A stretch of DNA of 64,000 nt from positions 207,075 to 271,074 of the forward strand of contig JAUJYZ010001592.1 in NCBI GenBank assembly GCA_033675265.1, written 5' to 3'. The notes under the pieces were generated by a model, which made no database searches, had not been told where the DNA came from, and worked only from the letters and a program-made list of their open reading frames with translations. Each line of letters opens with the position of its first letter. The stretch's first letter is position 1. Positions 40,444 to 56,090 of the stretch are shown piece after piece. The DNA comes from Actinostola sp. cb2023 (taxonomy: Eukaryota > Cnidaria > Anthozoa > Actiniaria > Actinostolidae). The position numbers and the translations under genes are program-made.

Positions 40444-43400
40444 TTATATAACGGAATTTATGCAAGTAATCAGTTGCAAAAATTCATTTCGTTATGTAAG
40501 TGAAAATGTGTTTATATAACGGAATTTATGCAAGTAATCAGTTGCATAAATTCATTTCGTTTTGTAAGTGAAAATGTGGTTATATAACAGCATTTATGCA
40601 AGTAATCAGTTGCATAAATTCATTTCGTTATGTAAGTGAAAATGTGGTTATATAACGGAATTTATGCAAGTAATCAGTTGCATAAATTCATTTCGTTATG
40701 TAAGTGAAAATGTGGTTATATAACGGATAAGTTATGCAAGTAATCAGTTGCATAAATTCATTTCGTTATGTAACTGAAAATGTGTTTATATAACGGAATT
40801 TATGCAAGTAATCAGTTGCATCAATTCATTTCGTTTTGTAAGTGAAAATGTGGTTATATAACGGAATTTATGCAAGTAATCAGTTGCATAAATTCATTTC
40901 GTTATGTAAGTGAAAATGTGGTTATATAACGGAATTTATGCAAGTAATCAGTTGCATAAATTTATTTCGTTATGTAAGTGAAAATGTGGTTATATAACGG
41001 AATTTATGCAAGTAATCAGTTGCATAAATTCATTTCGTTATGTAAAGTGAAAATGTGGTTATATAACGGAATTTATGCAAGTAATCAGTTGCATAAATTC
41101 ATTTCGCTATATGAGTGAAAATGTGTTTATATAACGGAATTTATGCAAGTAATCAGTTGCATAAATTCATTTCGTTATGTAAGTGAAAATTGTTTATATA
41201 ACGGAATTTATGCAAGTAACCAGTTGCATAGATTCATTTCGTTATGTAAGTGAAAATGTGTTTATATAACGAAATTTATGCAAGTAATCAGTTGCATAAA
41301 TTCATTTCGTTATGTAAGTGAAAATTGTTTATATAACGAAATGTATGCAAGTAATCAGTTGCATAAATTCATTTCGTTATGTAAGTGTAAGTGAAAATGT
41401 GTTTATATAACGGAATTTATGCAAGTAATCAGTTGCATAAATTCATTTCGTTTTGTAAGTGAAAATGTGGTTATATAACGGAATTTATGCAAGTAATCAG
41501 TTGCATAAATTCATTTCGTTATGTAAGTGAAAATGTGGTTATATAACGGATAATTTATGCAAGTAATCAGTTGCATACATTCATTTCGTTATGTAAGTGA
41601 AAATGTGTTTATATAACGGAATTTATGCAAGTAATCAGTTGAATAAATTCATTTCGTTATGTAAGTGAAAATGTGGTTATATAACGGAATTTATGCAAGT
41701 AATCAGTTGCATCAATTCATTTCGTTATGTAAGTGAAAATGTGTTTACATAACGGAATTTATGCAAGTAATCAGTTGCATCAATTCATTTCGTTATGTAA
41801 AGTGAGAATGTGTTTATATAACGGAATTTATGCAAGTAATCAGTTGCATAAATTCATTTCGCTATGTAAGTGAAAATTGTTTATATAACGGAATTTATGC
41901 AAGTAATCAGTTGCATAAATTCATTTCGTAATGTAAAGTGAGAATGTGTTTATATAACGGAATTTATGCAAGTAATCAGTTGCATAAATTCATTTCGTTA
42001 TGTAAAGTGAGAATGTGTTTATATAACGGAATTTATGCAAGTAATCAGTTGCATAAATTCATTTCGTTATGTAAGTGAAAATGTGGTTATATAACGGAGA
42101 ATTTATGCAAGTAATCAGTTGCATAAATTCATTTCGTTATGTAAGTGAAAATGTGTTTATATAACGGAATTTATGCAAGTAATCAGTTGCATAAATTCAT
42201 TTCGTTTTGTAAGTGAAAATGTGGTTATATAACGGAATTTATGCAAGTAATCAGTTGCATAAATTCATTTCGTTATGTAAGTGAAAATGTGTTTATATAA
42301 CGGAATTTATGCAAGTAATCAGTTGAATAAATTCATTTCGTTATGTAAGTGAAAATGTGGTTATATAACGGAATTTATGCAAGTAATCAGTTGCATCAAT
42401 TCATTTCGTTATGTAAGTGAAAATGTGTTTACATAACGGAATTTATGCAAGTAATCAGTTGCATAAATTCATTTCGTTATGTAAAGTGAGAATGTGTTTA
42501 TATAACGGAATTTATGCAAGTAATCAGTTGCATAAATTCATTTCGCTATGTAAGTGAAAATTGTTTATATAACGGAATTTATGCAAGTAATCAGTTGCAT
42601 AAATTCATTTCGTAATGTAAGTGAAAATGTGTTTATATAACGGAATTTATGCAAGTAATCAGTTGCATAAATTCATTTCGTTATGTAAAGTGAGAATGTG
42701 TTTATATAACGGAATTTATGCAAGTAATCAGTTGCATAAATTCATTTCGTTATGTAAGTGAAAATGTGGTTATATAACGGAGAATTTATGCAAGTAATCA
42801 GTTGCATAAATTCATTTCGTTATGTAAGTGAAAATGTGTTTATATAACGGAATTTATGCAAGTAATCAGTTGCATAAATTCATTTCGTTTTGTAAGTGAA
42901 AATGTGGTTATATAACGGAATTTATGCAAGTAATCAGTTGCATCAATTCATTTCGTTATGGAAGTGAAAATGTGGTTATATAACGGAATTTATGCAAGTA
43001 ATCAGTTACATAAATTCATTTCGGTATGTAAGTGAAATGTGTTTATATAACGGAATTTATGCAAGTAATCAGCTGCATAAATTCATTTCGTTATGTAAGT
43101 GAAAATTGTTTATATAACGGAATTTATGCAAGTAATCAGTTGCATAAATTCATTTCGTTATGTAAGTGAAAATTGTTTATATAACGGAATTTATGCAAGT
43201 AATCAGTTGCATAAATTCATTTCGTTATGTAAGTGAAAATTGTTTATATAACGAAATTTATGCAAGTAATCAGTTGCATAAATTCATTTCGTTATGTAAG
43301 TGAAAATGTGTTTATATAACGGAATTTATGCAAGTAATCAGTTGCATAAATTCATTTCGTTTTGTAAGTGAAAATGTGGTTATATAACGGAATTTATGCA

Positions 43401-46400
43401 AGTAATCAGTTGCATAAATTCATTTCGTTATGTAAGTGAAAATGTGTTTATATAACGGAATTTATGCAAGTAATCAGTTGCATAAATTCATTTCGTTATG
43501 TAAGTGAAAATGTGTTTATATAACGGATAATTTATGCAAGTAATCAGTTGCATAAATTCATTTCGTTATGTAAAGTGAGAATGTGTTTATATAACGGAAT
43601 TTATGCAAGTAATCAGTTGCATAAATTCATTTCGTTATGTAAGTGAAAATGTGTTTATATAACGGAATTTATGCAAGTAATCAGTTGCATAAATTCATTT
43701 CGTTTTGTAAGTGAAAATGTGGTTATATAACGGAATTTATGCAAGTAATCAGTTGCATAAATTCATTTCGTTATGTAAGTGAAAATGTGGTTATATAACG
43801 GAATTTATGCAAGTAATCAGTTGCATAAATTCATTTCGTTATGTAAGTGAAAATGTGTTTACATAACGGAATTTATGCAAGTAATCAGTTGCATAAATTC
43901 ATTTCGTTATGTAAAGTGAGAATGTGTTTATATAACGGAATTTATGCAAGTAATCAGTTGCATAAATTCATTTCGTCATGTAAGTGAAAATTGTTTATAT
44001 AACGGAATTTATGCAAGAAATCAGTTGCATAAATTCATTTCGTTATGTAAAGTGAGAATGTGTTTATATAACCGAATTTATGCAAGTAATCAGTTGCATA
44101 AATTCATTTCGTTATGTAAGTGAAAATGTGGTTATATAACGGAGAATTTATGCAAGTAATCAGTTGCATAAATTCATTTCGTTATGTAAGTGAAAATGTG
44201 GTTATATAACGGAATTTATGCAAGTAATCAGTTGCATAAATTCATTTCGTTATGTAAGTGAAAATGTGGTTATATCACGGAATTTATGCAAGTAATCAGT
44301 TGCATAAAATCATTTCGTTATGTAAGTGAAAATGTGGTTATATAACGGAATTTATGCAAGTAATCAGTTGCATCAATTCATTTCGTTATGTAAGTGAAAA
44401 TGTGGTTATATAACGGAATTTATGCAAGTAATCAGTTGCATAAATTCATTTCGTTATGTAAAGTGAAAATGTGGTTATATAACGGAATTTATGCAAGTAA
44501 TCAGTTGCATAAATTCATTTCGCTATGTGAGTGAAAATGTGTTTATATAACGGAATTTATGCAAGTAATCAGTTGCATAAATTCATTTCGTTATGTAAAT
44601 GAAAATTGTTTATATAACGGAATTTATGCAAGTAACCAGTTGCATAGATTCATTTCGTTATGTAAGTGAAAATGTGTTTATATAACGAAATTTATGCAAG
44701 TAATCAGTTGCATAAATTCATTTCGTTATGTAAGTGAAAATTGTTTATATAACGAAATGTATGCAAGTAATCAGTTGCATAAATTCATTTCGTTATGTAA
44801 GTGAAAATGTGTTTATATAACGGAATTTATGCAAGTAATCAGTTGCATAAATTCATTTCGTTTTGTAAGTGAAAATGTGGTTATATAACGGAATTTATGC
44901 AAGTAATCAGTTGCATAAATTCATTTCGTTATGTAAGTGAAAATGTGGTTATATAACGGATAATTTATGCAAGTAATCAGTTGCATACATTCATTTCGTT
45001 ATGTAAGTGAAAATGTGTTTATATAACGGAATTTATGCAAGTAATCAGTTGAATAAATTCATTTCGTTATGTAAGTGAAAATGTGGTTATATAACGGAAT
45101 TTATGCAAGTAATCAGTTGCATAAATTCATTTCGCTATGTAAGTGAAAATGTGTTTATATAACGGAATTTATGCAAGTAATCAGTTGCATAAATTCATTT
45201 CGTTATGTAAAGTGAAAATGTGTTTATATAACGGAATTTATGCAAGTAATCAGTTGCATAAATTCATTTCGTTATGTAAGTGAAAATGTGTTTATATAAC
45301 GGAATTTATGCAAGTAATCAGTTGCATAAATTCATTTCGTTATGTAAGTGAAAATTGTTTATATAACGAAATTTATGCAAGTAATCAGTTGCATAAATTC
45401 ATTTCGTTATGTAAGTGAAAATGTGTTTATATAACGGAATTTATGCAAGTAATCAGTTGCATAAATTCATTTCGTTATGTAAGTGAAAATGTGTTTATAT
45501 AACGGAATTTATGCAAGTAATCAGTTGCATAAATTCATTTCGTTATGTAAGTGAAAATGTGGTTATATAACGGGAATTTATGCAAGTAATCAGTTGCATA
45601 AATTCATTTCGTTATGTAAGTGAAAATGTTTATATAACGGAATTTATGCAATAACAGTTGAATTTATGCAAGTAATCAGTTGCATAAATTCATTTCGTTA
45701 TGTAAGTGAAAATGTGTTTATATAACGGAATTTATGCAAGTAATCAGTTGCATCAATTCATTTCGTTATGTAAGTGAAAATGTGTTTATATAACGGAATT
45801 TATGCAAGTAATCAGTTGCATAAATTCATTTCGTTATGTAAGTGAAAATGTGTTTATATAACGGAATTTATGCAAGTAATCAGTTGCATAAATTCATTTC
45901 GTTATGTAAGTGAAAATGTGTTTATATAACGGAATTTATGCAAGTAATCAGTTGCATAAATTCATTTCGTTATGTAAGTGAAATGTGTTTATATAACGGA
46001 ATTTATGCAAGTAATCAGTTGCATAAATTCATTTCGTTATGTAAGTGAAAATGTGGTTATATAACGGAATTTATGCAAGTAATCAGTTGCATAAATTCAT
46101 TTCGTTATGTAAGTGAAAATGTGTTTATATAACGGAATTTATGCAAGTAATCAGTTGCATAAATTCATTTCGTTATGTAAGTGAAAATGTGTTTATATAA
46201 CGGAATTTATGCAAGTAATCAGTTGCATAAATTCATTTCGTTATGTAAGTGAAAATGTGTTTATATAACGGAATTTATGCAAGTAATCAGTTGCATAAAT
46301 TCATTTCGTTATGTAAAGTGAAAATGTGTTTATATAACGGAATTTATGCAAGTAATCAGTTGCATAAATTCATTTCGTTATGTAAGTGAAAATGTGTTTA

Positions 46401-49400
46401 TATAACGGAATTTATGCAAGTAATCAGTTGCATAAATTCATTTCGTTATGTAAGTGAAAATGTGGTTATATAACGGAATTTATGCAAGTAATCAGTTGCA
46501 TAAATTCATTTCGTTATGTAAGTGAAAATGTGGTTATATAACGGAATTTATGCAAGTAATCAGTTGCATAAATTCATTTCGTTATGTAAGTGAAAATGTG
46601 TTTATATAACGGAATTTATGCAAGTAATCAGTTGCATAAATTCATTTCGTTATGTAAGTGAAAATGTGTTTATATAACGGAATTTATGCAAGTAATCAGT
46701 TGCATAAATTCATTTCGTTATGTAAGTGAAAATGTGTTTATATAACGGAATTTATGCAAGTAATCAGTTGCATAAATTCATTTCGTTATGTAAGTGAAAA
46801 TGTGTGTTTATATAACGGAATTTATGCAAGTAATCAGTTGCATAAATTCATTTCGTTATGTAAGTGAAAATGTGTTTATATAACGGAATTTATGCAAGTA
46901 ATCAGTTGCATAAATTCATTTCGTTATGTAAGTGAAAATGTGGTTATATAACGGAATTTATGCAAGTAATCAGTTGCATAAATTCATTTCGTTATGTAAG
47001 TGAAAATGTGTTTATATAACGGAATTTATGCAAGTAATCAGTTGCATAAATTCATTTCGTTATGTAAGTGAAAATGTGTTTATATAACGGAATTTATGCA
47101 AGTAATCAGTTGCATAAATTCATTTCGTTATGTAAGTGAAAATGTGTTTATATGAATTTATGCAAGTAATCAGTTGCATAAATTCATTTCGTTATGTAAG
47201 TGAAAATGTGTTTATATAACGGAAATTTATGCAAGTAATCAGTTGCATAAATTCATTTCGTTATGTAAGTGAAAATGTGTTTATATAACGGAATTTATGC
47301 AAGTAATCAGTTGCATAAATTCATTTCGTTATGTAAGTGAAAATGTGGTTATATAACGGAATTTATGCAAGTAATCAGTTGCATAAATTCATTTCGTTAT
47401 GTAAGTGAAAATGTGGTTTTATATAACGGAATTTATGCAAGTAATCAGTTGCATAAATTCATTTCGTTATGTAAGTGAAAATGTGTTTATATAACGGAAT
47501 TTATGCAAGTAATCAGTTGCATAAATTCATTTCGTTATGTAAGTGAAAATGTGTTTATATAACGGAATTTATGCAAGTAATCAGTTGCATAAATTCATTT
47601 CGTTATGTAAGTGAAAATGTGTTTATATAACGGAATTTATGCAAGTAATCAGTTGCATAAATTCATTTCGTTATGTAAGTGAAAATGTGTTTATATAACG
47701 GAATTTATGCAAGTAATCAGTTGCATAAATTCATTTCGTTATGTAAGTGAAAATGTGTTTATATAACGGAATTTATGCAAGTAATCAGTTGCATAAATTC
47801 ATTTCGTTATGTAAGTGAAAATGTGTTTATATAACGGAATTTATGCAAGTAATCAGTTGCATAAATTCATTTCGTTATGTAAGTGAAAATGTGTTTATAT
47901 AACGGAATTTATGCAAGTAATCAGTTGCATAAATTCATTTCGTTATGTAAGTGAAAATGTGGTTATATAACGGAATTTATGCAAGTAATCATCAGTTGCA
48001 TAAATTCATTTCGTTATGTAAGTGAAAATGTGTTTATATAACGGAATTTATGCAAGTAATCAGTTGCATAAATTCATTTCGTTATGTAAGTGAAAATGTG
48101 TTTATATAACGGAATTTATGCAAGTAATCAGTTGCATAAATTCATTTCGTTATGTAAGTGAAAATGTGTTTTATATAACGGAATTTATGCAAGTAATCAG
48201 TTGCATAAATTCATTTCGTTATGTAAGTGAAAATGTGTTTATATAACGGAATTTATGCAAGTAATCAGTTGCATAAATTCATTTCGTTATGTAAGTGAAA
48301 ATGTGTTTATATAACGGAATTTATGCAAGTAATCAGTTGCATAAATTCATTTCGTTATGTAAGTGAAAATGTGGTTATATAACGGAATTTATGCAAGTAA
48401 TCAGTTGCATAAATTCATTTCGTTATGTAAGTGAAAATGTGTTTATATAACGGAATTTATGCAAGTAATCAGTTGCATAAATTCATTTCGTTTATGTAAA
48501 GTGAAAATGTGTTTATATAACGGAATTTATGCAAGTAATCAGTTGCATAAATTCATTTCGTCATGTAAGTGAAAATTGTTTATATAACGGAATTTATGCA
48601 AGTAATCAGTTGCATAAATTCATTTCGTTATGTAAAGTGAAAATGTGTGTTTATATAACCGAATTTATGCAAGTAATCAGTTGCATAAATTCATTTCGTT
48701 ATGTAAGTGAAAATGTGGTTATATAACGGAGAATTTATGCAAGTAATCAGTTGCATAAATTCATTTCGTTATGTAAGTGAAAATGTGGTTATATAACGGA
48801 ATTTATGCAAGTAATCAGTTGCATAAATTCATTTCGTTATGTAAGTGAAAATGTGGTTATATAACGGAATTTATGCAAGTAATCAGTTGCATAAATTCAT
48901 TTCGTTATGTAAGTGAAAATGTGGTTATATAACGGAATTTATGCAAGTAATCAGTTGCATAAATTCATTTCGTTATGTAAGTGAAAATGTGTTTATATAA
49001 CGGAATTTATGCAAGTAATCAGTTGCATAAATTCATTTCGTTATGTAAAGTGAAAATGTGTTTATATAACGGAATTTATGCAAGTAATCAGTTGCATAAA
49101 TTCATTTCGTTATGTAAGTGAAAATTGTTTATATAACGGAATTTATGCAAGTAATCAGTTGCATAAATTCATTTCGTTATGTAAGTGAAAATGTGTTTAT
49201 ATAACGGAATTTATGCAAGTAATCAGTTGCATAAATTCATTTCGTTATGTAAGTGAAAATGTGTTTATATAACGGAATTTATGCAAGTAATCAGTTGCAT
49301 AAATTCATTTCGTTATGTAAGTGAAAATGTGTTTATATAACGGAATTTATGCAAGTAATCAGTTGCATAAATTCATTTCGTTATGTAAAGTGAGAATGTG

Positions 49401-52400
49401 TTTATATAACGGAATTTATGCAAGTAATCAGTTGCATAAATTCATTTCGTTATGTAAGTGAAAATTGTTTATATAACGGAATTTATGCAAGTAATCAGTT
49501 GCATAAATTCATTTCGTTATGTAAGTGAGAATGTGTTTATATAACGGAATTTATGCAAGTAATCAGTTGCATAAATTCATTTCGTTATGTAAGTGAAAAT
49601 GTGGTTTATATAACGGAATTTATGCAAGTAATCAGTTGCATAAATTCATTTCGTTATGTAAGTGAAAATGTGGTTTATATAACGGAATTTATGCAAGTAA
49701 TCAGTTGCATAAATTCATTTCGTTATGTAAGTGAAAATGTGGTTATATAACGGAATTTATGCAAGTAATCAGTTGCATAAATTCATTTCGTTATGTAAGT
49801 GAAAATGTGTTTATATAACGGAATTTATGCAAGTAATCAGTTGCATAAATTCATTTCGTTATGTAAGTGAAAATGTGTTTATATAACCGAATTTATGCAA
49901 GTAATCAGTTGCATAAATTCATTTCGTTATGTAAGTGAAAATGTGGTTTTATATAACGGGAATTTATGCAAGTAATCAGTTGCATAAATTCATTTCGTTA
50001 TGTAAGTGAAAATGTGTTTATATAACGGAATTTATGCAAGTAATCAGTTGCATAAATTCATTTCGTTATGTAAGTGAAAATGTGGTTATATAACGGAATT
50101 TATGCAAGTAATCAGTTGCATAAATTCATTTCGTTATGTAAGTGAAAATGTGGTTTATATAACGGAATTTATGCAAGTAATCAGTTGCATAAATTCATTT
50201 CGTTATGTAAGTGAAAATGTGTTTATATAACGGAATTTATGCAAGTAATCAGTTGCATAAATTCATTTCGTTATGTAAGTGAAAATGTGTTTATATAACG
50301 GAATTTATGCAAGTAATCAGTTGCATAAATTCATTTCGTTATGTAAGTGAAAATGTGGTTATATAACGGAATTTATGCAAGTAATCAGTTGCATAAATTC
50401 ATTTCGTTATGTAAGTGAAAATGTGTTTATATAACGGAATTTATGCAAGTAATCAGTTGCATAAATTCATTTCGTTATGTAAGTGAAAATGTGTTTATAT
50501 AACGGAATTTATGCAAGTAATCAGTTGCATAAATTCATTTCGTTATGTAAAGTGAAAATGTGGTTATATAACGGAATTTATGCAAGTAATCAGTTGCATA
50601 AATTCATTTCGTTATGTAAGTGAAAATGTGTTTATATAACGGAATTTATGCAAGTAATCAGTTGCATAAATTCATTTCGTTATGTAAGTGAAAATGTTTA
50701 TATAACGGAATTTATGCAAGTAATCAGTTGCATAAATTCATTTCGTTATGTAAGTGAAAATGTGTTTATATAACGGAATTTATGCAAGTAATCAGTTGCA
50801 TAAATTCATTTCGTTTTGTAAGTGAAAATGTGGTTATATAACGGAATTTATGCAAGTAATCAGTTGCATAAATTCATTTCGTTATGTAAGTGAAAATGTG
50901 TTTATATAACGGAATTTATGCAAGTAATCAGTTGCATAAATTCATTTCGTTATGTAAGTGAAAATGTGTTTATATAACGGAATTTATGCAAGTAATCAGT
51001 TGCATAAATTCATTTCGTTATGTAAGTGAAAATGTGTTTATATAACGGAATTTATGCAAGTAATCAGTTGCATAAATTCATTTCGTTATGTAAGTGAAAA
51101 TGTGTTTATATAACGGAATTTATGCAAGTAATCAGTTGCATAAATTCATTTCGTTTTGTAAGTGAAAATGTGGTTATATAACGGAATTTATGCAAGTAAT
51201 CAGTTGCATAAATTCATTTCGTTATGTAAGTGAAAATGTGGTTATATAACGGAATTTATGCAAGTAATCAGTTGCATAAATTCATTTCGTTATGTAAGTG
51301 AAAATGTGTTTACATAACGGAATTTATGCAAGTAATCAGTTGCATGAATTCATTTCGTTATGTAAAGTGAGAATGTGTTTATATAACGGAATTTATGCAA
51401 GTAATCAGTTGCATAAATTCATTTCGCTATGTAAGTGAAAATTGTTTATATAACGGAATTTATGCAAGTAATCAGTTGCATAAATTCATTTCGTAATGTA
51501 AAGTTTAAATGTGTTTATATAACGGAATTTATGCAAGTAATCAGTTGCATAAATTCATTTCGTCATGTAAGTGAAAATTGTTTATATAACGGAATTTATG
51601 CAAGTAATCAGTTGCATAAATTCATTTCGTTATGTAAAGTGAGAATGTGTTTATATAACCGAATTTATGCAAGTAATCAGTTGCATAAATTCATTTCGTT
51701 ATGTAAGTGAAAATGTGTTTATATAACGGAATTTATGCAAGTAATCAGTTGCATAAATTCATTTCGTTATGTAAAGTGAGAATGTGTTTATATAACGGAA
51801 TTTATGCAAGTAATCAGTTGCATAAATTCATTTCGTTATGTAAGTGAAAATGTGTTTATATAACGGAATTTATGCAAGTAATCAGTTGCATAAATTCATT
51901 TCGTTATGTAAAGTGAGAATGTGTTTATATAACGGAATTTATGCAAGTAATCAGTTGCATAAATTCATTTCGTTATGTAAGTGAAAATGTGTTTATATAA
52001 CGGAATTTATGCAAGTAATCAGTTGCATAAATTCATTTCGTTATGTAAAGTGAGAATGTGTTTATATAACGGAATTTATGCAAGTAATCAGTTGCATAAA
52101 TTCATTTCGTTATGTAAGTGAAAATGTGGTTATATAACGGAATTTATGCAAGTAATCAGTTGCATAAATTCATTTCGTTATGTAAAGTGTGTGGTTATAT
52201 AACGGAATTTATGCAAGTAATCAGTTGCATAAATTCATTTCGTTATGTAAGTGAAAATGTGGTTATATAACGGAATTTATGCAAGTAATCAGTTGCATAA
52301 ATTCATTTCGTTATGTAAGTGAAAATGTGTTTATATAACGGAATTTATGCAAGTAATCAGTTGCATAAATTCATTTCGTTATGTAAGTGAAAATGTGTTT

Positions 52401-55400
52401 ATATAACCGAATTTATGCAAGTAATCAGTTGCATAAATTCATTTCGTTATGTAAGTGAAAATGTGGTTATATAACGGAGAATTTATGCAAGTAATCAGTT
52501 GCATAAATTCATTTCGTTATGTAAGTGAAAATGTGTTTATATAACGGAATTTATGCAAGTAATCAGTTGCATAAATTCATTTCGTTTTGTAAGTGAAAAT
52601 GTGGTTATATAACGGAATTTATGCAAGTAATCAGTTGCATAAATTCATTTCGTTATGTAAGTGAAAATGTGGTTTTATATAACGGAATTTATGCAAGTAA
52701 TCAGTTGCATAAATTCATTTCGGTATGTAAGTGAAAATGTGTTTATATAACGGAATTTATGCAAGTAATCAGTTGCATAAATTCATTTCGTGATGTAAGT
52801 GAAAATGTGTTTATATAACGGAATTTATGCAAGTAATCAGTTGCATAAATTCATTTCGTTATGTAAGTGAAAATGTGTTTATATAACGGAATTTATGCAA
52901 GTAATCAGTTGCATAAATTCATTTCGTTATGTAAGTGAAAATGTGTTTATATAACGGAATTTATGCAAGTAATCAGTTGCATAAATTCATTTCGTTATGT
53001 AAGTGAAAATGTGTTTATATAACGAAATTTATGCAAGTAATCAGTTGCATCAATTCATTTCGTTATGTAAAGTGAGAATGTGTTTATATAACGGAATTTA
53101 TGCAAGTAATCAGTTGCATAAATTCATTTCGTTATGTAAGTGAAAATTGTTTATATAACGGAATTTATGCAAGTAATCAGTTGCATAAATTCATTTCGTT
53201 ATGTAAGTGAAAATTGTTTTATATAACGAAATTTATGCAAGTAATCAGTTGCATAAATTCATTTCGTTATGTAAGTGAAAATGTGTTTATATAACGGAAT
53301 TTATGCAAGTAATCAGTTGCATAAATTCATTTCGTTTTGTAAGTGAAAATGTGGTTATATAACGGAATTTATGCAAGTAATCAGTTGCATAAATTCATTT
53401 CGTTATGTAAGTGAAAATGTGTTTATATAACGGAATTTATGCAAGTAATCAGTTGCATAAATTCATTTCGTTATGTAAGTGAAAATGTGTTTATATAACG
53501 GAATTTATGCAAGTAATCAGTTGCATAAATTCATTTCGTTATGTAAAGTGAGAATGTGTTTATATAACGGAATTTATGCAAGTAATCAGTTGCATAAATT
53601 CATTTCGTTATGTAAGTGAAAATGTGTTTATATAACGGAATTTATGCAAGTAATCAGTTGCATAAATTCATTTCGTTTTGTAAGTGAAAATGTGGTTATA
53701 TAACGGAATTTATGCAAGTAATCAGTTGCATAAATTCATTTCGTTATGTAAGTGAAAATGTGGTTATATAACGGAATTTATGCAAGTAATCAGTTGCATA
53801 AATTCATTTCGTTATGTAAGTGAAAATGTGTTTACATAACGGAATTTATGCAAGTAATCAGTTGCATAAATTCATTTCGTTATGTAAAGTGAGAATGTGT
53901 TTATATAACGGAATTTATGCAAGTAATCAGTTGCATAAATTCATTTCGTCATGTAAGTGAAAATTGTTTATATAACGGAATTTATGCAAGAAATCAGTTG
54001 CATAAATTCATTTCGTTATGTAAAGTGAGAATGTGTTTATATAACCGAATTTATGCAAGTAATCAGTTGCATAAATTCATTTCGTTATGTAAGTGAAAAT
54101 GTGGTTATATAACGGAGAATTTATGCAAGTAATCAGTTGCATAAATTCATTTCGTTATGTAAGTGAAAATGTGGTTATATAACGGAATTTATGCAAGTAA
54201 TCAGTTGCATAAATTCATTTCGTTATGTAAGTGAAAATGTGGTTATATAACGGAATTTATGCAAGTAATCAGTTGCATAAATTCATTTCGTTGTGTAAGT
54301 GAAAATGTGGTTATATAACGGAATTTATGCAAGTAATCAGTTGCATCAATTCATTTCGTTATGTAAGTGAAAATGTGTTTACATAACGGAATTTATGCAA
54401 GTAATCAGTTGCATAAATTCATTTCGTTATGTAAAGTGAGAATGTGTTTATATAACGGAATTTATGCAAGTAATCAGTTGCATAAATTCATTTCGTCATG
54501 TAAGTGAAAATTGTTTATATAACGGAATTAATGCAAGTAATCAGTTGCATAAATTCATTTCGTTATGTAAAGTGAGAATGTGTTTATATAACCGAATTTA
54601 TGCAAGTAATCAGTTGCATAAATTCATTTCGTTATGTAAGTGAAAATGTGGTTATATAACGGAATTTATGCAAGTAATCAGTTGCATAAATTCATTTCGT
54701 TATGTAAGTGAAAATGTGTTTACATAACGGAATTTATGCAAGTAATCAGTTGCATAAATTCATTTCGTTATGTAAAGTGAGAATGTGTTTATATAACGGA
54801 ATTTATGCAAGTAATCAGTTGCATAAATTCATTTCGTCATGTAAGTGAAAATTGTTTATATAACGGAATTTATGCAAGAAATCAGTTGCATAAATTCATT
54901 TCGTTATGTAAAGTGAGAATGTGTTTATATAACCGAATTTATGCAAGTAATCAGTTGCATAAATTCATTTCGTTATGTAAGTGAAAATGTGGTTATATAA
55001 CGGAGAATTTATGCAAGTAATCAGTTGCATAAATTCATTTCGTTATGTAAGTGAAAATGTGGTTATATAACGGAATTTATGCAAGTAATCAGTTGCATAA
55101 ATTCATTTCGTTATGTAAGTGAAAATGTGGTTATATAACGGAATTTATGCAAGTAATCAGTTGCATAAATTCATTTCGTTATGTAAGTGAAAATGTGGTT
55201 ATATAACGGAATTTATGCAAGTAATCAGTTGCATAAATTCATTTCGTTATGTAAGTGAAAATGTGTTTACATAACCGAATTTATGCAAGTAATCAGTTGC
55301 ATAAATTCATTTCGTTATGTAAGTTAAAAATTGTTTATATAACGGAATTTATGCAAGTAATCAGTTGCATAAATTCATTTCGTTATGTAAGTGAAAATGT

Positions 55401-55998
55401 GTTTATATAACGAAATTTATGCAAGTAATCAGTTGCATAAATTCATTTCGTTATGTAAGTGAAAATTGTTTATATAACGAAATTTATGCAAGTAATCAGT
55501 TGCATAAATTCATTTCGTTATGTAAGTGAAAATGTGTTTATATAACGGAATTTATGCAAGTAATCAGTTGCATAAATTCATTTCGTTTTGTAAGTGAAAA
55601 TGTGGTTAAATAACGGAATTTATGCAAGTAATCAGTTGCATAAATTCATTTCGTTATGTAAGTGAAAATGTGTTTATATAACGGAATTTATGCAAGTAAT
55701 CAGTTGCATAAATTCATTTCGTTATGTAAGTGAAAATGTGTTTATATAACGGAATTTATGCAAGTAATCAGTTGCATAAATTCATTTCGTTATGTAAAGT
55801 GAGAATGTGTTTATATAACGGAATTTATGCAAGTAATCAGTTGCATAAATTCATTTCGTTATGTAAGTGAAAATTGTTTATATAACGGAATTTATGCAAG
55901 TAATCAGTTGCATAAATTCATTTCGTTATGTAAAGTGAGAATGTGTTTATATAACGGAATTTATGCAAGTAATCAGTTGCATAAATTCTGTTATGTAA
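40444..55998 (+). repeat. 68-bp palindromic satellite, roughly 230 copies
   Basis: Unit: AACGGAATTTATGCAAGTAA + TCAGTTGCATAAATTCATTT + CGTTATGTAAGTGAAAATGT + GTTTATAT. Each unit has an 11-bp inverted repeat, AATTTATGCAA / TTGCATAAATT, around an 8-bp loop. Variants (GTGG or GTG linker, CGGAGAATT, AAAGTGAGAATG, CATCAATT) recur in blocks, showing amplification of multi-unit segments. Open frames inside it (for example 48529, 49553, 51435, 55827) are satellite artefacts. Confidence 0.95.
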
Positions 55999-56090
55999 TG
56001 AAACTTTTATTCACAGAAAAAACTTATTGCATAAATAATTGTGTTATATAGAAGAAGATAATCACATATTATGCGAATATAAGTTATCCC

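Noticed and set aside
48529..56051. Open frames inside the 68-bp array
   Set aside because: They arise from the repeat periodicity and code the same short peptide over and over; not genes.
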